In this document: in pieces, positions 51,538 through 54,480 of the stretch | Layout: each line of letters starts with the position of its first letter | Numbering within the stretch: the first letter of the stretch is position 1 | Assembly: GCF_030489605.1 (NCBI RefSeq) | Contig: NZ_JAUKFY010000026.1 | Coordinates: 1-54,480 of the forward strand | Origin: Brevibacillus laterosporus | GTDB lineage: Bacteria; Bacillota; Bacilli; Brevibacillales; Brevibacillaceae | Direction of reading: 5' to 3' | DNA length: 54,480 nt | Position numbers and translations under genes: made by a program | The notes under the pieces: generated by a model | Databases searched by the model: none | Told to the model about the DNA's origin: nothing | What the model saw: the letters and a program-made list of their open reading frames with translations, nothing else

Positions 51538-52191
51538 ATGCTTCAATTTACTGAACAAGAAAAACACGGCGTATATAAAGCGATTGAAGGGAGACGGGAT
51601 ATTCGTAGTTTTTTGGATACACCATTGCCTGAAGATGCTATTCAACGAATTTTAGAAGCGGGGCATCATGCACCTTCTGTGGGTTTTATGCAACCATGGA
51701 ATTTTATTATGGTCACAGATCAAGAAATAAAAGATAAGCTAGCTTATGCTGCAGACAAAGAACGACGCGCGCTGGCTATTCATTATGAAGGTACAGACCG
51801 CAGTGATCAATTTATGGGGATCAAGGTTCAAGGGTTAAAAGAAGCGCCCCTGACTATCTGTATTACAAATGATCCAACCAGGGGAGGAGCCCATGTCCTT
51901 GGTCGCAATTCGATTCCAGAGACAGATGTCTTGTCAGTGGCATGCGCGATTCAAAATATGTGGCTGGCTAGCTGCGCAGAAGGAATTGCCCTTGGATGGG
52001 TTAGCTTTTATAAGAAAGCGGATGTCCGTGAAATCTTGGGAATACCTCCGCACATTGAACCAGTAGCCTTGCTTTCATTAGGATATACAAATGAATACCC
52101 TGATCGTCCGCTATTGGAAATTCTTCAATGGGAGAAACGCCGTAATTTGCAGGAATTAATTTTTCAAAACGAGTGGGGCGTACAAAAATAA
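51538..52191 (+). CDS. bluB: 5,6-dimethylbenzimidazole synthase (BluB)
   Basis: A 217-residue nitroreductase-fold protein. In BluB, reduced FMN is cut with oxygen to make dimethylbenzimidazole, the lower ligand of vitamin B12. VYKAIEGRRDIRSFLDTPLP is the FMN-binding start, APSVGFMQPWNFIMV the BluB-type flavin loop, PTRGGAHVLGRNSIPETD the lid region, and LGWVSFYKKADVREILGIP the C-terminal part, all BluB-like. ATG 51538 follows AAGGAGAT by 7 bases; the frame extends 14 codons upstream without a ribosome site. No cobalamin genes or riboswitch are next to it. Confidence 0.87.
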   Translation: MLQFTEQEKHGVYKAIEGRRDIRSFLDTPLPEDAIQRILEAGHHAPSVGFMQPWNFIMVTDQEIKDKLAYAADKERRALAIHYEGTDRSDQFMGIKVQGLKEAPLTICITNDPTRGGAHVLGRNSIPETDVLSVACAIQNMWLASCAEGIALGWVSFYKKADVREILGIPPHIEPVALLSLGYTNEYPDRPLLEILQWEKRRNLQELIFQNEWGVQK

Positions 52192-52257
52192 GACCGCAGT
52201 TGCTGCCAAGTCCTTAGGCTGCTGAATCTCTCTTATACAGGCTGTAGGATGGTGTCG

Positions 52258-52299
52258 ACAAAAAAAGAAGTCAGAAATGAAATCCTGACTTCTTTTTTG
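52258..52299. terminator. Bidirectional terminator between bluB and purine permease
   Basis: AAAAAAGAAGTCAG (52261-52274) pairs with CTGACTTCTTTTTT (52285-52298), 14 bp, A-tract on the left and T-tract on the right. Confidence 0.87.
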
Positions 52300-52317
52300 T
52301 ATTTATTTTTGCTTCTA

Positions 52318-53619
52318 TTAATGAGGAACAGCGATCAGTTGAATAGCAAACAAAACACCAAATAGATAGACTAATGGATGAACCTGGCGCCATTTGCCTC
52401 TTAAAATTTTCATCAGTGGGTATGAAATAAACCCTAGAGAGATCCCGGTAGCGATACTGGAGGTAAGCGGCATGCTCAACAAAACCAAGAAAGCAGGAAA
52501 AGCTTCATCTGGTAGTTCCCAATTAATGTGGCGGACACTGCCAACCATCAAGGAGCCAACGATAATGAGTGAAGGAGCGGTGATGGCAGACAATCCTGAT
52601 ACAGCGCTAATTAGTGGACCAAAAAAAGCGCCGATTCCTAGCAACAGAGCAATAAATACGGCAGTAAGCCCGGTGCGACCGCCAGCAGCAACACCAGACG
52701 CAGATTCTACATAAGCAGAGGTTGGCGATGTTCCTAACATGGAACCGAATAGAGTAGCGACAGAATCTGATAGTAGAGCACGCTCAGCTCTCGGAAGTTT
52801 GTTATCTTTCATAAGTCCTGCTTGTTCAGCTACGCCAAGGACTGTGCCAGTCGTATCAAATAGCGTCACTAGTAAAAAAGAAAATACTACTGAATATAGA
52901 CCGTACTCAACGACATCTCTAAAGGCCGTGACAGGATTGGAGACTAGGATTCCCTCAGGAAGAGTCGGCATAGAGACAAATCCGTTTGTAAATTGAAGCT
53001 GGCCGGTTAGAAAGGCGATTAGACCAGTAAGGATCATTCCAAAAAATAAAGCGCCATTTAGATTTAGGGAGTAAAATATCAGAGTAATTAAAAGACCAAT
53101 TAGAGCTAATATAACAGAAGGAGAATGCAAATCGCCTAACGCAACCAAATTGCTCGGATGGGCAATAATTAAGCCGCTCATACGTAATCCTAAGAACGCA
53201 ATGAAAAGCCCGATCCCGGCAGTAATAGCGTGCTTTAAATTATTTGGAATGGCCTCAATTAATTTTGAGCGCAGAGGTGTAAGGGAGAGAATAACAAATA
53301 ATATCCCTGCCACAAATACTGCTGAAAACGCAATATGATAATCAAGCCCTTGATTCGTTTTTACAACCGAGTAAGCGAAATATGCATTCAAACCCATAGC
53401 AGGTGCAATTGCTATAGGATAGTTTGCATAAAGTCCCATGATAAGTGTACCGAGCATGGCGGCTATAACTGTTGCCGTGAAGCTTTGTTGAAAGGGAACG
53501 CCCGCATCTAATAAGATGAGCGGATTGACAACCATGATATAAGCCATTGTAAAGAATGTAGTAAATCCTGCAGTTAACTCTTTTCTGAAAGAGGAGTTAT
53601 GCTTTTCTAGTTGAAACAA
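52318..53619 (-). CDS. AzgA-type NCS2 purine permease (PbuG/PbuO-like)
   Basis: A 433-residue permease with about 12-14 TM segments. MVVNPLILLDAGVPFQ, ANYPIAIAPAMGLNAYFAYS (the P-A-M-G-L-N-A block) and TLFDTTGTVLGVAEQAGL, GTSPTSAYVESASGVAAGGRTGL are signatures of the AzgA branch, which carries hypoxanthine, guanine or adenine. The start is probably TTG 53619 (FQLEKHNSSFRKEL), 9 bases after AAGGAG; the GTG at 53640 would place that site inside the gene. No purine riboswitch is seen upstream. Confidence 0.88.
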   Translation of the reverse strand: MFQLEKHNSSFRKELTAGFTTFFTMAYIMVVNPLILLDAGVPFQQSFTATVIAAMLGTLIMGLYANYPIAIAPAMGLNAYFAYSVVKTNQGLDYHIAFSAVFVAGILFVILSLTPLRSKLIEAIPNNLKHAITAGIGLFIAFLGLRMSGLIIAHPSNLVALGDLHSPSVILALIGLLITLIFYSLNLNGALFFGMILTGLIAFLTGQLQFTNGFVSMPTLPEGILVSNPVTAFRDVVEYGLYSVVFSFLLVTLFDTTGTVLGVAEQAGLMKDNKLPRAERALLSDSVATLFGSMLGTSPTSAYVESASGVAAGGRTGLTAVFIALLLGIGAFFGPLISAVSGLSAITAPSLIIVGSLMVGSVRHINWELPDEAFPAFLVLLSMPLTSSIATGISLGFISYPLMKILRGKWRQVHPLVYLFGVLFAIQLIAVPH

Positions 53620-53666
53620 GTAGAACAGCTCCTTAAACACGAATATTAAACAAGAATAAAATAGAT

Positions 53667-53672
53667 ATTATA
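53667..53672 (-). promoter_or_regulatory. Likely -10 box of the purine permease promoter
   Basis: TATAAT on the minus strand, about 48 bases before the TTG start. Upstream TTGCGC is a weak -35 with a 15-base spacer. Confidence 0.4.
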
Positions 53673-53865
53673 CGTAATTTGTTATTTGCGCAAGATGGGG
53701 AGCATTCTTCTGTCGAAAACCATGTTAGGATAAATCAAGTTGCTATAGAAGTTAGATGTTAATTGTTGTACAGCCATGAATGAACCCATTAATTGGAGCT
53801 AGCAATTGTAATGATAAATTTATATGATAAGTGTAGTGTAACAATTGATTTTGTGGATTATTCTT

Positions 53866-53895
53866 AGAGCGACTGGTTCAAGTCGCTCTTTTTTA
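53866..53895 (+). terminator. Strong terminator without an upstream gene
   Basis: AGAGCGACT pairs perfectly with AGTCGCTCT around GGTTCA, then six T. The plus strand before it (53680-53865) holds no ORF, so it may end a small RNA or mark a lost gene. Apart from this and the permease promoter, the stretch 53620-54038 shows nothing. Confidence 0.75.
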
Positions 53896-54038
53896 GTACG
53901 TTTTTTGTGGCTTATAGCATGGAGAGTAATTCTTTGTACAAGTTGCTTAAAAGAAAATTTTAAAAAACTATTGACTATAATGAATTACATGTGGTAGACT
54001 AAATTTCGTTCCCAAGAAATACATAAAAAATTGTATAC

Positions 54039-54115
54039 GGCCCGTTGGTGAAGCGGTTTAACACAGCAGCCTTTCACGCTGTCATACAGGGGTTCGAATC
54101 CCCTACGGGTCACCA
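54039..54115 (+). tRNA. tRNA-Glu (TTC)
   Basis: The acceptor arms GGCCCGT and ACGGGTC pair (one G-T), the anticodon loop is CTTTCAC with anticodon TTC, and the T-loop region AGGGGTTCGAATCCCCT is perfect. CCA is encoded. It matches the Bacillus tRNA-Glu pattern. Confidence 0.95.
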
Positions 54116-54184
54116 TTTCTTTCATTGAGATATATGGATGGTTTCTTGTGATTTTGAAGAGGCGTTTTAGGGAGTTGGGGTGAA

Positions 54185-54247
54185 GCTGGAGTTCATGCCA
54201 GTCTGTCACAGCGGAGGTCGCGGGTTCGAGTGCCGTCAGATCCGTCA
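54185..54247 (+). pseudogene. Degenerate tRNA-Asp (GTC)
   Basis: The 3' half resembles tRNA-Asp: anticodon loop CTGTCAC with GTC, then GGAGGTCGCGGGTTCGAG and CAGATCCGTCA. The D-arm is deleted (AGTTCA joins directly to TGCC), the anticodon stem has two mismatches, the T-stem has one, and the 5' acceptor arm is missing. It lies where an intact tRNA-Asp would be expected in a Bacillales tRNA cluster. Confidence 0.6.
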
Positions 54248-54277
54248 TCGTTTTTGATAAGTTTATATTCCGAATTT

Positions 54278-54353
54278 GCCGGTGTAGCTCAATTGGTAGA
54301 GCACCTGACTTGTAATCAGGGGGTTGTGGGTTCAAGTCCTATCGCCGGCACCA
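54278..54353 (+). tRNA. tRNA-Thr (TGT)
   Basis: GCCGGTG and CGCCGGC acceptor arms, anticodon stem CTGA/TCAG with loop CTTGTAA (anticodon TGT), T-arm TGTGGGTTCAAGTCCTAT with one G-T pair, and encoded CCA. Confidence 0.95.
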
Positions 54354-54359
54354 TTTTGA

Positions 54360-54435
54360 GAGCCATTAGCTCAGTTGGTAGAGCATCTGACTTTTAATCA
54401 GAGGGTCGAAGGTTCGAGTCCTTCATGGCTCACCA
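54360..54435 (+). tRNA. tRNA-Lys (TTT)
   Basis: GAGCCAT and ATGGCTC acceptor arms, TAGCTCAGTTGGTAGAGC D-arm, anticodon stem CTGA/TCAG with loop CTTTTAA (anticodon TTT), T-arm GAAGGTTCGAGTCCTTC, encoded CCA. Confidence 0.96.
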
Positions 54436-54463
54436 TTTTTACTGTGTAAATTAAAATTTTGAT

Positions 54464-54480
54464 GTGCCCTTAGCTCAGCT
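54464..54480 (+). tRNA. 5' end of another tRNA, cut by the window edge
   Basis: GTGCCCTTAGCTCAGCT has the acceptor-arm and TAGCTCAG D-arm start of a tRNA. The anticodon is outside the window, so the amino acid cannot be assigned. Confidence 0.75.

Noticed and set aside
53620-53800. Purine riboswitch before the permease
   Set aside because: The conserved core of the purine aptamer is not visible on the minus strand here.
53985-54335. Minus-strand frame across tRNA genes
   Set aside because: It is an artefact of tRNA sequence read on the wrong strand.

Overview
The window looks like a chromosomal piece of a spore-forming Bacillales bacterium, most likely Brevibacillus (B. laterosporus-like). 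This is inferred from strong AAGGAGG-type ribosome sites with frequent TTG/GTG starts, moderate-to-low GC, SLH-anchored surface proteins, PBSX-like phage tail genes and Bacillus-type tRNAs. No rRNA or marker gene is present to fix the species.

Layout. (1) 1-7380 is the late end of a contractile-tail prophage or tailocin: two tail-fibre cassettes, baseplate J and YmfQ-like proteins, a BhlA/UviB-type holin, an amidase_3 endolysin and a frameshifted second holin. One small gene in the first cassette is also frameshifted in a run of nine A. (2) 7381-19690 is ordinary accessory chromosome: GNAT acetyltransferases, a deoxyinosine-type DNA glycosylase, a decayed ORF, a surface acyltransferase with an SGNH domain, a tandem hairpin repeat array, TrmB/MaoC, WYL-regulator/zinc-ribbon, a hemerythrin protein with an FNR/CRP-like palindrome upstream, a C45 acyltransferase and an AraC/GyrI regulator. 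(3) 19880-30325 is the most interesting block: an Fe(III)-type ABC importer (lipoprotein, ATPase, fused permease), a secreted multidomain PIG-L (LmbE) deacetylase, an argininosuccinate-lyase-superfamily enzyme, a BadF/NagK-type sugar kinase and a cytoplasmic PIG-L deacetylase, all on one strand. It reads as a system that trims an N-acylated amino-sugar compound outside the cell, imports it, then phosphorylates, deacylates and cleaves it inside. The substrate is unknown. (4) 30326-38812 holds a metallophosphatase, an orphan and probably truncated type III-like DNA methyltransferase, a TPR-HTH (RRNPP-like) regulator, small membrane proteins, an unrecognised 417-residue protein, an aldose-1-epimerase-like protein and a DUF1904-like protein. 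(5) 38813-51430 is a cell-surface region: a 1325-residue SLH protein, a secreted stalk-domain-like protein, and a two-gene unit for a huge secreted nuclease (Ig-like, OB-fold and SNase domains) and a secreted GATase-like protein. (6) 51538-54480 holds BluB, an AzgA-type purine permease and the start of a tRNA cluster (Glu, a degenerate Asp, Thr, Lys and a partial one).

Functions were read by eye from protein sequence and motifs. No database search was possible, so family names are recognitions and not search results. Several starts were moved to the codon with the best ribosome site.
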